Below are positions 18,242-28,739 of a DNA stretch of 64,000 nt, one piece after another. A program made the translations under genes and the position numbers. The notes under the pieces are model-generated. The model was given only the letters and a program-made list of their open reading frames with translations, searched no databases and had not been told where the DNA came from. Source of the DNA: Bacteroidales bacterium (lineage in GTDB: Bacteria > Bacteroidota > Bacteroidia > Bacteroidales > UBA10428); assembly GCA_016933335.1 (NCBI GenBank), contig JAFGBD010000032.1:1-64000 (forward strand). Reading direction: 5' to 3'. Within the stretch, counting starts at the first letter, position 1, and every line of letters begins with the position of its first letter.

Positions 18242-19492
18242 ATGAAAAACAAGACAGGTAATTACAGGTGGAGCATCGTTGCATTGCTGTTCTTTGCAAC
18301 AACCATTAACTATGTTGACAGGCAGATACTGGGTATTCTCGCACCTCAGCTGCAGGAGCTTTTTGGCTGGTCTGAGTCTGATTACGGATTTATCATCATG
18401 GCCTTCCAGGCAGCATATGCCATCGGTCTTGTCACAATGGGCGTGTTGCTTGACAGAATCGGAACAAAGACAGGATATATCATTGCCATGACGGTATGGA
18501 GCCTGGCAGGTATGCTGCATGCTATGGCAAGAAGCGTCATATCATTTGCCTCGGTGCGTTTTGTGCTGGGTCTGGGCCAGTCCGCTAATTTTCCGGCTGC
18601 GGTAAAATCTGTTGCAGAATGGTTCCCGAAGCGTGAAAGAGCCCTGGCAACCGGATTATTCAATGCCGGCTCAAATGTTGGTGCCATCCTGACCCCTTTG
18701 ATCATACCTGCCGTTGCACTTAAGTGGGGATGGAAATGGGCTTTCATAGGGACAGGTGCAATGGGATTTATATGGTTGTTTTTCTGGGTGCCTTTCTACA
18801 ATCGTCCCGGATTGATAAGGAGACTGAAAAAGACAGAGAAGGACTATATCCTTGAAAATGAACCTGAAGACACAGTGAAGATACCCTGGAAAAAAATCAT
18901 CCCGCACAAACAGACCATTGGAATTTGTCTGGCCCGCTTTGTAACTGATCCTGTCTGGTGGTTCTTTCTGTACTGGCTGCCCAAGTTTTTAAACAGCAAC
19001 TATGGCATCGACCTGACCCATATCGGACCACCCCTGATTGTCATATATATGATTTCTATCGGAGGTTCCGTATTCGGAGGATGGCTTTCTTCTTTCTTAA
19101 TATCAAAAGGGAGAAAGCCGGTTCAGGCACGCAAACTGGCTATACTTCTGCTGGCGTTGCTCGTCATCCCTATCTTTTTTGCATCCGGTGCTTCCCATGT
19201 CTGGATTGCCGTTGTGCTGATATCATTGGCTGCTTTTGCCCACCAGGGTTATGCTGCAAATATCTTTACCATTGTCTCTGATATCTATCCGAAAAATGCG
19301 GTTGCTTCCGTAACAGGATTATCCGGTTTTGCAGGAGCTATAGGTGGATTACTGTTCTCAGGGACTGCAGGTTTGATCCTTGAATATACCGGCAGTTATT
19401 ATGTTCTTTTTGGTTTTGCCAGTATTGCTTACCTGCTATGCTGGCTGTTTTTAAGGCTACTTGTTGCAGATGATAAGACGGTAAAAATATAA
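18242..19492 (+). CDS. MFS transporter, hexuronate (ExuT-like, ACS family)
   Basis: A 416-residue inner-membrane carrier with about 12 hydrophobic segments. The first reads WSIVALLFFATTINYVDRQ, the signature start of the anion:cation symporter (ACS) family that includes hexuronate transporter ExuT. The loop DRIGTKTG after helix 2 fits the MFS inter-helix motif. GLGQSANFPAAVKSVAEWFP near residue 105 is typical of ACS sugar-acid carriers. ATG 18242 is preferred over the in-frame GTG one codon upstream. Its place 15 bp after UROD-like protein 3 and 17 bp before GH2 supports uptake of galacturonate or glucuronate released from pectin. Proton-coupled import is known for the family; the exact substrate is inferred. 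Confidence 0.9.
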   Translation: MKNKTGNYRWSIVALLFFATTINYVDRQILGILAPQLQELFGWSESDYGFIIMAFQAAYAIGLVTMGVLLDRIGTKTGYIIAMTVWSLAGMLHAMARSVISFASVRFVLGLGQSANFPAAVKSVAEWFPKRERALATGLFNAGSNVGAILTPLIIPAVALKWGWKWAFIGTGAMGFIWLFFWVPFYNRPGLIRRLKKTEKDYILENEPEDTVKIPWKKIIPHKQTIGICLARFVTDPVWWFFLYWLPKFLNSNYGIDLTHIGPPLIVIYMISIGGSVFGGWLSSFLISKGRKPVQARKLAILLLALLVIPIFFASGASHVWIAVVLISLAAFAHQGYAANIFTIVSDIYPKNAVASVTGLSGFAGAIGGLLFSGTAGLILEYTGSYYVLFGFASIAYLLCWLFLRLLVADDKTVKI

Positions 19493-19509
19493 CCATTTGT
19501 CATGGCTTT

Positions 19510-22500
19510 ATGATGAGACGAACAGATCCCGTTTATTTATCCGCTGTTAAATGGCCGGATATGTTAAAGCCGGTATTGCTACTGCTGCTGGCTTTTTCCT
19601 CCGGATACCTGCGGGCACAATTGCCGGCCAGGCAGGATATTTTGCTGAACAGCGAGTGGATGACCACGGCAAATGATTCAGACCGGCATGCTTTCAGCGG
19701 TTTTCAAAAAGCAGACTTTGACGACACAAACTGGCACAGGGTGGATCTGCCTCATAACTGGGACAGATATGAAGGCTATCGGCGCATGAAACACGGCAAC
19801 CGACATGGGTATGCATGGTACAGGAAAAGGTTCTATATGGACAGGAAGCATGCAGCAAAAAGAATTTTTTTGTGGTTTGAAGGTGCGGGATCGTATGCCA
19901 CAGTCTGGGTGAACGGCAAACAGGCAGGGTATCATGCAGGCGGCCGCTCATCATTTACAATTGATATCTCGGAATATATCCGGTTCGGTGATTCCAATCT
20001 GCTGGCCGTACGTGCGGACCACCCTGCAAATATAAGGGATCTGCCATGGGTGTGCGGCGGATGCTCAGAGGAATGGGGCTTCTCTGAAGGCTCCCAGCCC
20101 ATGGGGATTTTCAGGCCTGTACATCTGGTGATTACAGGTCAGATTCGCATTGAACCTTTCGGCGTTCATATATGGAACGATACCTCTGTTACAGTGGAAT
20201 CAGCAATGGTAAATGTCGGGGTCGAAATAAAAAATTACCGGAATGAGTCAGGCAATGTTTCAATACAGAACCGGCTGATTGACGAACAGGGGATCACGGT
20301 TGCAAACACCATACAGCAGACATGTATTGACGGGGGACAGGTAAAAACTATCCGTACAGATCCTTTTCATGTTTCTGATCCTAGTCTGTGGTCACCGGAA
20401 AATCCTTACCTGTACCAACTGGAAACAAAACTCATTCAAAAGGGAACTGTTATTGACAGTATAACAACACCGTATGGTATCCGGCGGATCAGCTGGCCCA
20501 TTGGCAGAGATTCGGATACCGGCCGGTTTCTGCTTAACGGAAAGCCGGTATTTATCAACGGCACGGCCGAATATGAGCATAACATGGGAAACAGCCATGC
20601 ATTCGCCGGTGAACAGATCAGAACCCGGGTGATGCAGGTCAAAGCTGCCGGTTTTAATGCATTCAGGGATGCACACCAGCCACATAACCTGAGGTACAAT
20701 GTATACTGGGATTCAATGGGACTGCTATGGTGGCCTCAGTTTGCAGCTCACATCTGGTTTGATGATCCGGCATTTCGCGAAAACTTCAAGACCTTGCTGA
20801 AAGACTGGGTTAAGGAAAGGCGTAACAGTCCGTCGGTTATTTTATGGGGACTGGAAAATGAAAGTACTTTGCCCACTGATTTTGCCAGGGAATGTGCTGA
20901 TATCATCAGGGAACTTGATCCGACAGCATCTATACAGAGGCTTATCACAACCTGCAACGGAGGGACAGGAACCGACTGGAATGTCATCCAGAACTGGTCG
21001 GGAACCTATGGGGGGGACCCGTATGCTTATGCAGAAGAACTTCAGCAACAGCTGCTGAACGGTGAATATGGCGCATGGAGAAGCATTGACCTGCATACGG
21101 AAGGATCTTTTGTCAGGGATGGTATCCTCAGTGAAGACAGGATGACCCTGCTGATGGAAATGAAAATCCGTCTTGCAGAATCAGTCAGGGACAAATGCTG
21201 TGGCCAGTTCCAGTGGTTGCTGACTTCTCATGAAAACCCGGGAAGAATCCAGAATGGTGAAGGATTGCGTGATATAGACAGGGTGGGGCCTGTCAATTAT
21301 AAAGGTCTGTTTACCCCGTGGGGTGAACCCCTGGATGTATTTTATATGTACAGGTCGAACTATGCCCCAAAAGACACGGAACCCATGGTCTACATTGTTT
21401 CGCATACCTGGCCGGACAGATGGCTTTCGGCAGGGGTCAAAGACAGCATCATTGTCTATTCAAATTGCGATGAGGTTGAGCTGTTTAATGATATACAGTC
21501 ACTATCCTTTGGCAAAAAAACAAGGAATGGGATCGGCACCCATTTTCAGTGGGATGGCATTGATGTCCGTTATAATGTGCTTTATGCTGTGGGTTATGTG
21601 GATGGCAAAAGAGCGGCAGAAGATTGCATTGTATTGAGTCATTTGCCTGAGCCGCCTGTTTTTTCAGCGTTACAGGACAATGCCCCGGATATCCTGATGC
21701 CCCGGCCGGTATATAATTATTTATACAGGGTTAACTGCGGGGGACCTGACTATCCTGATTCCCATGGCAATTTATGGATGTCTGACAGGCATATTACGGG
21801 TAATGGTTCCTGGGGAAGCAGATCATGGACCGACGATTTTCCCGGTTTACCCGCTTTCTATGGCAGCCAGCGAAGAACCTTTGACCAGGTAAAAGGTACT
21901 TCTGACCGGAAACTCTTTCAATCCTTCCGGTATGGAAGAGACAGGCTGGAATTTGAGTTTCCGGTGACTGACGGACAGTATCTTGTTGAATTGTATTTTA
22001 CAGAACCCTGGTATGGCACAGGTGGCGGACTGGATTGCAAAGGCTGGCGCATATTTGATGTTGCAGTGAATCAGGAAACATTAATAGAAGATCTGGATAT
22101 CTGGGAGGAGGCCGGTCACGACCATGCCCTGAAAAAAACCGCGACAGTGAATGTTTCCGGCGGTAAACTGGTCGTTTCATTCCCGCAGGTTTCATCGGGT
22201 CAGGCAATTATTTCTGCCATTGCAATAGCGTCGGAAAGCCACGATTTAATGGCTGGACCTGAATCTGAGAGATCAATTGAAAATCTTAAAATCTGCGAAA
22301 AGGCCTCACCTGAACAATGGTCTGTTGAATCGTGGCTTGATACCGGCGATAAACAATATACAGGGGAAATGGCCTGTTTCGCTTCATTGCCTTCATACCT
22401 GTACGGTGCCGAATGGATCAGAACACCTGCGACAATAAATACCGCGGCGGATACGATTGCCACATTTGATATTCCTCACGAATCGGATGTTTATGTTGCA

Positions 22501-23118
22501 CTCGACCGGGAACTGAAGGTAAAACCTTTCTGGCTGAAAGATTATGTGTACACAGGTACAAATCTGATCACTGATGACAACGGGGGAAGCACCTGTTATA
22601 TTTACGGCGGCCGGTTCGCTGCCGGATCCGAAATCATAATGGGAAATACGTGGAATGAAAAAAGTGAAAAAAGGATGTATACTGTTGCGGTTTGTCCTGT
22701 CTCCGGAATGGAGCAGCCTGCCGATCAAAGACCTGTCAGGCATTACCAGGCGGAGGATGCAGGTTTGCACGGACCGGGTTTGAAAACAGGCACATTGGAT
22801 GGAGTCCGGTATGTCTCATTTCAAAAGCTGGATAAAGGTTTTCTTGAATGGAACATCAATATTGGTCTAGCAGGCAGATATTCATTCAGGATCAGATACC
22901 TGAACCCGACAAACGAAACCATACCTGTGATCCTGATCCTTTCATCCGCGGACGGGAGAGTAATGAAACAGGAATGGCTGGATTTTCCTGGTACCATTGA
23001 CAGGTGGCAAATCCTGAACACCGGTTCAGGTTCTGAAATAAATGCGGGAACATACAGTCTGAGACTAATGGTTTCATGCAAGCCAGACCTGATGGTGGAT
23101 GAGGTTGCGGTACAATGA
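19510..23118 (+). CDS. very large GH2-family glycosidase with malectin-like and carbohydrate-binding domains
   Basis: A 1202-residue exported enzyme of glycoside hydrolase family 2 (beta-galactosidase/beta-glucuronidase type). After a signal (MLKPVLLLLLAF; internal Met18 at 19561 may be the true start) come the sugar-binding jelly roll (about 35-200), an Ig-like domain, and a TIM barrel. The barrel has WGLENES (acid/base Glu near 449) and NGEYGAW (likely nucleophile Glu near 518). A malectin-like domain follows (about 740-920; YRVNCGGPDY, WSxD-like blocks). The C-terminal 130 residues (from HYQAEDAGLHGPG) look like a CBM6/35-type module. Standard GH2 enzymes are 600-1000 residues, so the extra modules suggest anchoring to complex polysaccharide. 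It closes the first pectin run, 17 bp after the MFS gene. The sugar specificity is not readable. Confidence 0.9.
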   Translation: MMRRTDPVYLSAVKWPDMLKPVLLLLLAFSSGYLRAQLPARQDILLNSEWMTTANDSDRHAFSGFQKADFDDTNWHRVDLPHNWDRYEGYRRMKHGNRHGYAWYRKRFYMDRKHAAKRIFLWFEGAGSYATVWVNGKQAGYHAGGRSSFTIDISEYIRFGDSNLLAVRADHPANIRDLPWVCGGCSEEWGFSEGSQPMGIFRPVHLVITGQIRIEPFGVHIWNDTSVTVESAMVNVGVEIKNYRNESGNVSIQNRLIDEQGITVANTIQQTCIDGGQVKTIRTDPFHVSDPSLWSPENPYLYQLETKLIQKGTVIDSITTPYGIRRISWPIGRDSDTGRFLLNGKPVFINGTAEYEHNMGNSHAFAGEQIRTRVMQVKAAGFNAFRDAHQPHNLRYNVYWDSMGLLWWPQFAAHIWFDDPAFRENFKTLLKDWVKERRNSPSVILWGLENESTLPTDFARECADIIRELDPTASIQRLITTCNGGTGTDWNVIQNWSGTYGGDPYAYAEELQQQLLNGEYGAWRSIDLHTEGSFVRDGILSEDRMTLLMEMKIRLAESVRDKCCGQFQWLLTSHENPGRIQNGEGLRDIDRVGPVNYKGLFTPWGEPLDVFYMYRSNYAPKDTEPMVYIVSHTWPDRWLSAGVKDSIIVYSNCDEVELFNDIQSLSFGKKTRNGIGTHFQWDGIDVRYNVLYAVGYVDGKRAAEDCIVLSHLPEPPVFSALQDNAPDILMPRPVYNYLYRVNCGGPDYPDSHGNLWMSDRHITGNGSWGSRSWTDDFPGLPAFYGSQRRTFDQVKGTSDRKLFQSFRYGRDRLEFEFPVTDGQYLVELYFTEPWYGTGGGLDCKGWRIFDVAVNQETLIEDLDIWEEAGHDHALKKTATVNVSGGKLVVSFPQVSSGQAIISAIAIASESHDLMAGPESERSIENLKICEKASPEQWSVESWLDTGDKQYTGEMACFASLPSYLYGAEWIRTPATINTAADTIATFDIPHESDVYVALDRELKVKPFWLKDYVYTGTNLITDDNGGSTCYIYGGRFAAGSEIIMGNTWNEKSEKRMYTVAVCPVSGMEQPADQRPVRHYQAEDAGLHGPGLKTGTLDGVRYVSFQKLDKGFLEWNINIGLAGRYSFRIRYLNPTNETIPVILILSSADGRVMKQEWLDFPGTIDRWQILNTGSGSEINAGTYSLRLMVSCKPDLMVDEVAVQ

Positions 23119-23184
23119 ATTCAGGCAAACAGGCCCGGGTTCTGTAAAGAGAGAATTTTACACAATATGTAATATATACGGAAT

Positions 23185-23216
23185 TTTGTTAGTAATGGCA
23201 GATTTTATTATATTGC
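23185..23216 (+). promoter_or_regulatory. Bacteroidota-type promoter before the SusC/SusD-fasciclin run
   Basis: TTTG at 23185-23188 is followed after exactly 20 bp by TATATTGC at 23209-23216, close to the -33/-7 pattern TTTG and TAnnTTTG. Transcription would start near 23223, about 40 bp before the ATG at 23263. This suggests a separate transcript from the upstream GH2 gene. Confidence 0.55.
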
Positions 23217-23262
23217 CGTGCCTTTTGAAAATCTTAAATGAATCATTCAACATCTCTTTATC

Positions 23263-25347
23263 ATGAGACAGTTACAAAATTCAATAACAGCCGTAATGTT
23301 GCTACTGCTTGTTTTTGGCTGCAGTGACAAATGGGAAGAATATTATGCCCGTCCTGACTGGCTTGAAGGTCCGATCTACCAGCAACTGGAAAAAGAGGGC
23401 AGGTTCAATACCTTTATGAGCCTTCTGGAATACATGGGCTATGATGATATTCTTGGGAAAACAGGTTATTTTACCCTTTTTGCCCCGAATGATTCGGCAT
23501 TTGACCAGTTTTTTAAATCAAGAAATATCAGTTCTGTCGAAGAACTTGATACTGCTCTTATCAGGGATATTGTGCAATATGCCCTGGTGGAAAACGGATA
23601 TACTCCTGAACACCTTGCCGCAGCACAATCTTCGGAAGGGTGGGTGAATGGTGTGTCTTTCAGGAGGCTGACACGTTCTTCAAAAAAATATTACAGGACA
23701 AATGCAGTTGACATAACACAAGGAAATGTCGATGCTTTTGTGAAGAATGACGGGGTTAAGTATATTCCCTATTTTCTGGATGAGTTTTTTGCGACCGTCG
23801 GAATTCCTTCGGCAGATTATAACAAGATATTCCCCGATGTTCCGTATACGGGATTCAATGTGGTGGATGCAAGGGTAATCGGTGATTTTATAGTTGCTGA
23901 GAACGGTTATATTTATGAACTTGACAAGGTCATCCTGCCTTTGCCCAACCTGGATGAATATATGAATGAGCATCCTGAAAAAGAAAAATTCAGCGAATTT
24001 GGCAACCTGTTGTCGCTGGTCGTTACCTACGAGAAGGATAGTCTTGATCTGAGCAGGGATTTACCGGTATATTACAAATATTACCCTGATGAAATTTTAA
24101 CGCCCCCCAATGAGGAAGAAACCTATAATCCTCAAACAAACTGTTATACAATGTTTGTGCCTGAAAACAGCGCTTTGACCGGTTTTTATAATACGAAATT
24201 CCTGGAGCATTATAATTCACTGGATGAAATATATGATAAAAGGCCGCAGGTCATTTACGACCTGATCAACGCTCATTTGTTTTCAAGTGCCATCTGGTTT
24301 AATGCGTTTCCTTCAAAGGAACCTTCTTTCGGTGTATTACTAAATGAAAATAATGTTATATCTGCAAAGCTTGCCAGTAATGGCTTTTTCTTCGGAATAT
24401 CCGAAGTATTGCAGACAGGTAATTATTTTAACACGGTCTATGGTGATATTTGTCTGAATCCGGAGCATACCAATTATTATGAAGCGATCCAAAGAATAGA
24501 CGTGCTTAAAAGTATCAGGAACCTTTTAACCAGCAGGGAAATTGATTATACATTGTTTCTGAGCAACGATTCAGTTTTTACTGCCGGAGGTTATTACTTC
24601 AGTGATGTCGCTGACGGTTTTGTCCCGGATGGAACAGGTGAAGAAAAAGTCACAGAAATAGTTAATATGATGATCGTAAGGGGTGATTATGATGATCTGT
24701 CAGGAAATGGCTTCCTGAAAACCCTGGGTGGCGATATTATCAGGTATGACAACAAGGTTGTCTGGGGAGGAGGAAATATTGAAAACAGTACACCGGTCAG
24801 CATCCTTGAAACCAGTGTGGAACCGATTAATGGAACTGTTTACAAGGTAAACAGGAATTTTGTTCCACCGGCAAAGACCTATATTGAAGTTTTGGCATCC
24901 CCTCCTGCCGGTGCAAGCTATACACAGTTTAATTTATATCTTGCAAATTCCGGCCTGATCAGCAGTGGTGCAGTTACCGGTGTTCAAACCCGGAAAGGAC
25001 TGACCATTGTAGTTCCTGTTGATGAAGCCGTTACATCTGCAGGTTTGCCTGCCTATACGGCTACAGATTCCGCCAGCAAGGCAGAAATTAAGAATTTCCT
25101 CCTGTATCATATGTTCCAGGATGTCAAATACCCTGAATCCGGAACATATAAAACATACAATGTTTCCGGCGTAATGGGAAGATTCAATGTATACAGGGAG
25201 ATAACCACGACCGCAACAACTGACGGTTTTGAAATAACAGACGGTACGGGAAACAAAGCAACCGTGTTAAATACAGCAGGCAGCTGTAATTTTGCCCTTG
25301 AAGGGGCTTGTATTTACCAGATTGACAAAGTACTGAAGTATGAATAG
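23263..25347 (+). CDS. fasciclin-domain lipoprotein 1
   Basis: A 694-residue outer-membrane lipoprotein with a lipobox LLVFGC (Cys near residue 20). The mature N-terminus CSDKWEEYYARPDW is a pattern seen at the start of SusCD-linked fasciclin lipoproteins. At least three fasciclin (FAS1) repeats can be seen, from their hallmark strings: YFTLFAPNDSAFDQFF (near 67), MFVPENSALTGFY (near 300) and a more diverged one near 560 ending in YHMFQDV. FAS1 domains mediate adhesion or protein-protein contacts. Its position immediately before the SusC gene suggests a surface accessory of the glycan uptake complex. The actual ligand is unknown. Domain count is by eye. Confidence 0.85.
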   Translation: MRQLQNSITAVMLLLLVFGCSDKWEEYYARPDWLEGPIYQQLEKEGRFNTFMSLLEYMGYDDILGKTGYFTLFAPNDSAFDQFFKSRNISSVEELDTALIRDIVQYALVENGYTPEHLAAAQSSEGWVNGVSFRRLTRSSKKYYRTNAVDITQGNVDAFVKNDGVKYIPYFLDEFFATVGIPSADYNKIFPDVPYTGFNVVDARVIGDFIVAENGYIYELDKVILPLPNLDEYMNEHPEKEKFSEFGNLLSLVVTYEKDSLDLSRDLPVYYKYYPDEILTPPNEEETYNPQTNCYTMFVPENSALTGFYNTKFLEHYNSLDEIYDKRPQVIYDLINAHLFSSAIWFNAFPSKEPSFGVLLNENNVISAKLASNGFFFGISEVLQTGNYFNTVYGDICLNPEHTNYYEAIQRIDVLKSIRNLLTSREIDYTLFLSNDSVFTAGGYYFSDVADGFVPDGTGEEKVTEIVNMMIVRGDYDDLSGNGFLKTLGGDIIRYDNKVVWGGGNIENSTPVSILETSVEPINGTVYKVNRNFVPPAKTYIEVLASPPAGASYTQFNLYLANSGLISSGAVTGVQTRKGLTIVVPVDEAVTSAGLPAYTATDSASKAEIKNFLLYHMFQDVKYPESGTYKTYNVSGVMGRFNVYREITTTATTDGFEITDGTGNKATVLNTAGSCNFALEGACIYQIDKVLKYE

Positions 25348-25448
25348 ATTGCATGCATAAAAAAAATGGAATATGTTGAGAGATACATATAACTGTGATA
25401 TCCGGACATAAAGGGAAGCTTGCTTTAAAAACTTAAAAAAATACCCGA

Positions 25449-28400
25449 ATGAGACCATATAAACCAATACGAAAACTTCTTCTGGTTGCAGGGCTGTTTT
25501 GTGCCGGCAACGGCATTTTTGCACAGGGAATCCTGTTAAAGGGAACGGTGAAGTCATCGGATGACAACACGACACTGCCCGGTGCGTCAATCGTTGAAAT
25601 GGACAGGACAGGCCGTATCATTACCGGTGCAATAACTGATGCATTCGGAAATTACGTGATTAAGATTTCCAGCGCCGAAAACAAGATTGTTTATTCTTTT
25701 ATCGGATATAAAAGTTTTGAGACATACCTTGAAGGTCGCCAGACAATAAATGTCAGTCTTGAACTGGAAAGTCTGAAGATTCAGGAGATTGAGGTGGTTG
25801 GCGAAAGAAAAATAAGCGACGGTTTCATGAATATCAGTGAAAGAAACCTCACCACTTCGGTTCAGCGGATAGATGCCAGAGAAATTGAACATATCCAGGC
25901 CACTTCTATTGATGAAGCCATGCAGGGTCGTCTCGCCGGTGTTGACATAGTCGCCAGTTCAGGTGACCCGGGTGCCGGAATGTCAATCAGGATCAGGGGT
26001 ACTTCCTCTATCAATTCATCATCAGAACCTTTAATAGTGGTTGATAATATTCCCTATGATACCGAAATAAGCGCTGATTTTGATTTTGCCACGGCCGATG
26101 AGGAAGGTTATGCTGCCATGCTCAACATTGCACCTGAAGATATCCAGGAAATTACTGTTTTGAAAGATGCCGCTTCAACAGCCCAGTGGGGATCAAAAGC
26201 AGCAAATGGTGTCTTAATGATCAAAACCAAAAGGGGTTCGATCGGAAAGCCGGTTGTCAGATACACCTATAAATTCTCACTGGCCGAACAACCTGATCCG
26301 ATACCTATGCTGAACGGAGACCAGTATTCAATGATGATACTTGAAGGTTTTATGAATCTGAGAGGGGTACCTATTTCTGCCGATAACAAAGAGTTTCGTT
26401 ACGATCCTGAATGGGAAGATTATTACAATTACAGTCAGAACACCGACTGGATAGGTGCTGTTACCCGTACAGGCTTCACCCATGATCATAACATTTCTTT
26501 AAGCGGGGGCGGTGAAAAAGCCAGGTACAGGTTTTCAGTGGGATACCTTAACCAGATCGGTACCACACTTGGCACTGACCTGCAAAAATTATCAGGAAGG
26601 TTAAACCTTGATTATTTTGTTTCAGATAAAATCTCATTCAGCACAGATATTTCCTATAATCTTGGTGATAACAACAAGAATTACCCGGAAATAGATACAA
26701 AAAAATATAAACATGCAGGCATCCGTGAAATAGCTTATAAAAAGATGCCCAATATGAGCATCTATGAAATGGATGAGGAAGGAAACCCGACTGATGTTTA
26801 TTTTTCACCCGAAGAAAACTCACAGGGAGGATGGTACAATACATACAATCCCGTGGCAATGGCTGATAAAGGTATGTACAATATTTTAAACAACAGGATC
26901 ATCCCCAAATTCTCTCTGCGTTATAGCATCCTTTCAAGTGTGCAATACACCTTTGATGTTGCCTTTGATGTAAATAATGAAAAAAGAAGATCCTTCCTGC
27001 CCCAGGATGCTACCGGCAAAAACTGGACAGACCCCAATGTTAACAGATCCGGGGATATTGATAATGATGCATTCTCTGTTCAGACTTTTAATAAATTATA
27101 TTATCATCCCAGGTTAGGCGATAAGCATGATCTATTGTTGCTGGCATCTTTTATCACAACCGATAAAACAAATCATGGTTATGCGGTATATACGGCTAAT
27201 TCAGCCTCCGTTGAATTGCAGGATCCTTCCATTGAATCAAGGATTATAAACGGATCGGGGCTTTCGGTTAGTTCGGGAAAAAGCAGGAGCAGGGATATGG
27301 CAGGATTATTTACCTTCAGTTACAGCCTGCTCGATCGGTATATCCTGTCCGGTTCATTGCGCCGTGACGGCAGTTCCAAGTTCGGGGCAGAACACCGCTG
27401 GGGAACTTTCCCGGCCATCTCGGCACGCTGGAGGATTTCAGGCGAATCCTTTATGAAGTCTCTTGCATTCATTGACGATTTAAGTATCAGGGCAAGCTAT
27501 GGAGAAAATGGCAATGCTCCCGGAAAAAGCTATACACAGTATAATACCTATGGAACCCTGTCATGGAACTATCTGGGTGAGGCTGCTATCTATTCAAAAA
27601 CAATGGAGCTGGCCAGTAAAAAATGGGAAACAGCCATACAGAAAAACCTGGGCTTCGAATTAATAATGTTTAAAGACAGGATCAATATTGACCTTGATTT
27701 CTATAATAAACGAACCCTGGACCTTTATTTTGACGACCTGACCATACCCAGCAGTTCCGGATTCAATACCATAGAAATGAATGCAGGAGTCATGGATAAC
27801 AAAGGATGGGAATTGAATATTTTAAGCCGTGTACTGGATATTAAGGCTTCAGGATTAACCTTCGATTTTAACTTTAATGTTGCCCGGAATAAAAATATCA
27901 TCCGTGAAATTTCGGACCTCTATCCGCAGCAAAAAGGACTGGCTACCAAAAACGGAGAATACCTCAGGAGGATCCAGATTGACAATCCGGTAGGCTCATT
28001 CTATGGTTACATATATAATGGGGTTTATGTGGATGAAGAGGCTGCCATTGCCCTGGATGAAGATGGAAACCAGATCAGGGATATCAATGGCAACCCGGTT
28101 TATATGACCTTCAACTATCCGGTAAGTAATTATACTTTTCAGGCAGGTGATGCCATTTATGAAGATATCAATCATGACGGGAATATCAATGAACTGGATG
28201 TCGTATACCTGGGCGATGCCAATCCCATGTTTACAGGCGGATTCGGGCCAATCATCAAATTTAAAGGCCTTTCATTAAACTCTTTCTTCCACTTCAGGTA
28301 TGGAAATGACATTATTAACCAGGTGAGAATGGATACGGAAAAAATGTATAATTATGACAACCAGAGTACTGCTGTATTGCGAAGATGGAGAAATCCCGGC

Positions 28401-28721
28401 GACATAACCGATATACCAAGGGCTTTGCTGAACGGAGGATTTAATTACCTGGGCTCCAGCCGTTTTGTTGAAGACGGCTCATTTGTAAGGCTTAAATATA
28501 TAAGCCTGAATTACGATGTTCCCAAAAGAATAATGAATAAAATAAGGTTTTCAGCTGCCAGAATCGGAGTGACATTGAAGAACCTGTACACATGGACAAA
28601 TTATACCGGGCAGGATCCTGAGATTTCACTTAAGAGCTCGGACTTTTTTTACGTGGGATTTGATAACTCGCGAACACCCAGGGCAAAAGAATTTCAGTTC
28701 AACATAAGTCTCTCATTTTAA
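25449..28721 (+). CDS. SusC/RagA-type TonB-dependent outer-membrane transporter 1
   Basis: The 1090-residue protein has a signal peptide (to about residue 25, GIFAQG), an N-terminal carboxypeptidase-regulatory-like domain (about 28-110; LKGTVKSSDDNTTLPGAS) and a plug domain with the SusC-specific strings MQGRLAGVDIVASSGDPG and IRIRGTSSINSSSEPLIVVD. A 22-strand-type barrel ends in an aromatic residue (QFNISLSF). Together with the SusD-like lipoprotein 18 bp downstream it would form the oligosaccharide import complex powered by TonB. Length is normal for the family. Substrate is inferred to be a pectin-derived oligosaccharide from the neighbouring enzymes. Confidence 0.95.
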   Translation: MRPYKPIRKLLLVAGLFCAGNGIFAQGILLKGTVKSSDDNTTLPGASIVEMDRTGRIITGAITDAFGNYVIKISSAENKIVYSFIGYKSFETYLEGRQTINVSLELESLKIQEIEVVGERKISDGFMNISERNLTTSVQRIDAREIEHIQATSIDEAMQGRLAGVDIVASSGDPGAGMSIRIRGTSSINSSSEPLIVVDNIPYDTEISADFDFATADEEGYAAMLNIAPEDIQEITVLKDAASTAQWGSKAANGVLMIKTKRGSIGKPVVRYTYKFSLAEQPDPIPMLNGDQYSMMILEGFMNLRGVPISADNKEFRYDPEWEDYYNYSQNTDWIGAVTRTGFTHDHNISLSGGGEKARYRFSVGYLNQIGTTLGTDLQKLSGRLNLDYFVSDKISFSTDISYNLGDNNKNYPEIDTKKYKHAGIREIAYKKMPNMSIYEMDEEGNPTDVYFSPEENSQGGWYNTYNPVAMADKGMYNILNNRIIPKFSLRYSILSSVQYTFDVAFDVNNEKRRSFLPQDATGKNWTDPNVNRSGDIDNDAFSVQTFNKLYYHPRLGDKHDLLLLASFITTDKTNHGYAVYTANSASVELQDPSIESRIINGSGLSVSSGKSRSRDMAGLFTFSYSLLDRYILSGSLRRDGSSKFGAEHRWGTFPAISARWRISGESFMKSLAFIDDLSIRASYGENGNAPGKSYTQYNTYGTLSWNYLGEAAIYSKTMELASKKWETAIQKNLGFELIMFKDRINIDLDFYNKRTLDLYFDDLTIPSSSGFNTIEMNAGVMDNKGWELNILSRVLDIKASGLTFDFNFNVARNKNIIREISDLYPQQKGLATKNGEYLRRIQIDNPVGSFYGYIYNGVYVDEEAAIALDEDGNQIRDINGNPVYMTFNYPVSNYTFQAGDAIYEDINHDGNINELDVVYLGDANPMFTGGFGPIIKFKGLSLNSFFHFRYGNDIINQVRMDTEKMYNYDNQSTAVLRRWRNPGDITDIPRALLNGGFNYLGSSRFVEDGSFVRLKYISLNYDVPKRIMNKIRFSAARIGVTLKNLYTWTNYTGQDPEISLKSSDFFYVGFDNSRTPRAKEFQFNISLSF

Positions 28722-28739
28722 ATTAAAGTTGAAAAATCT

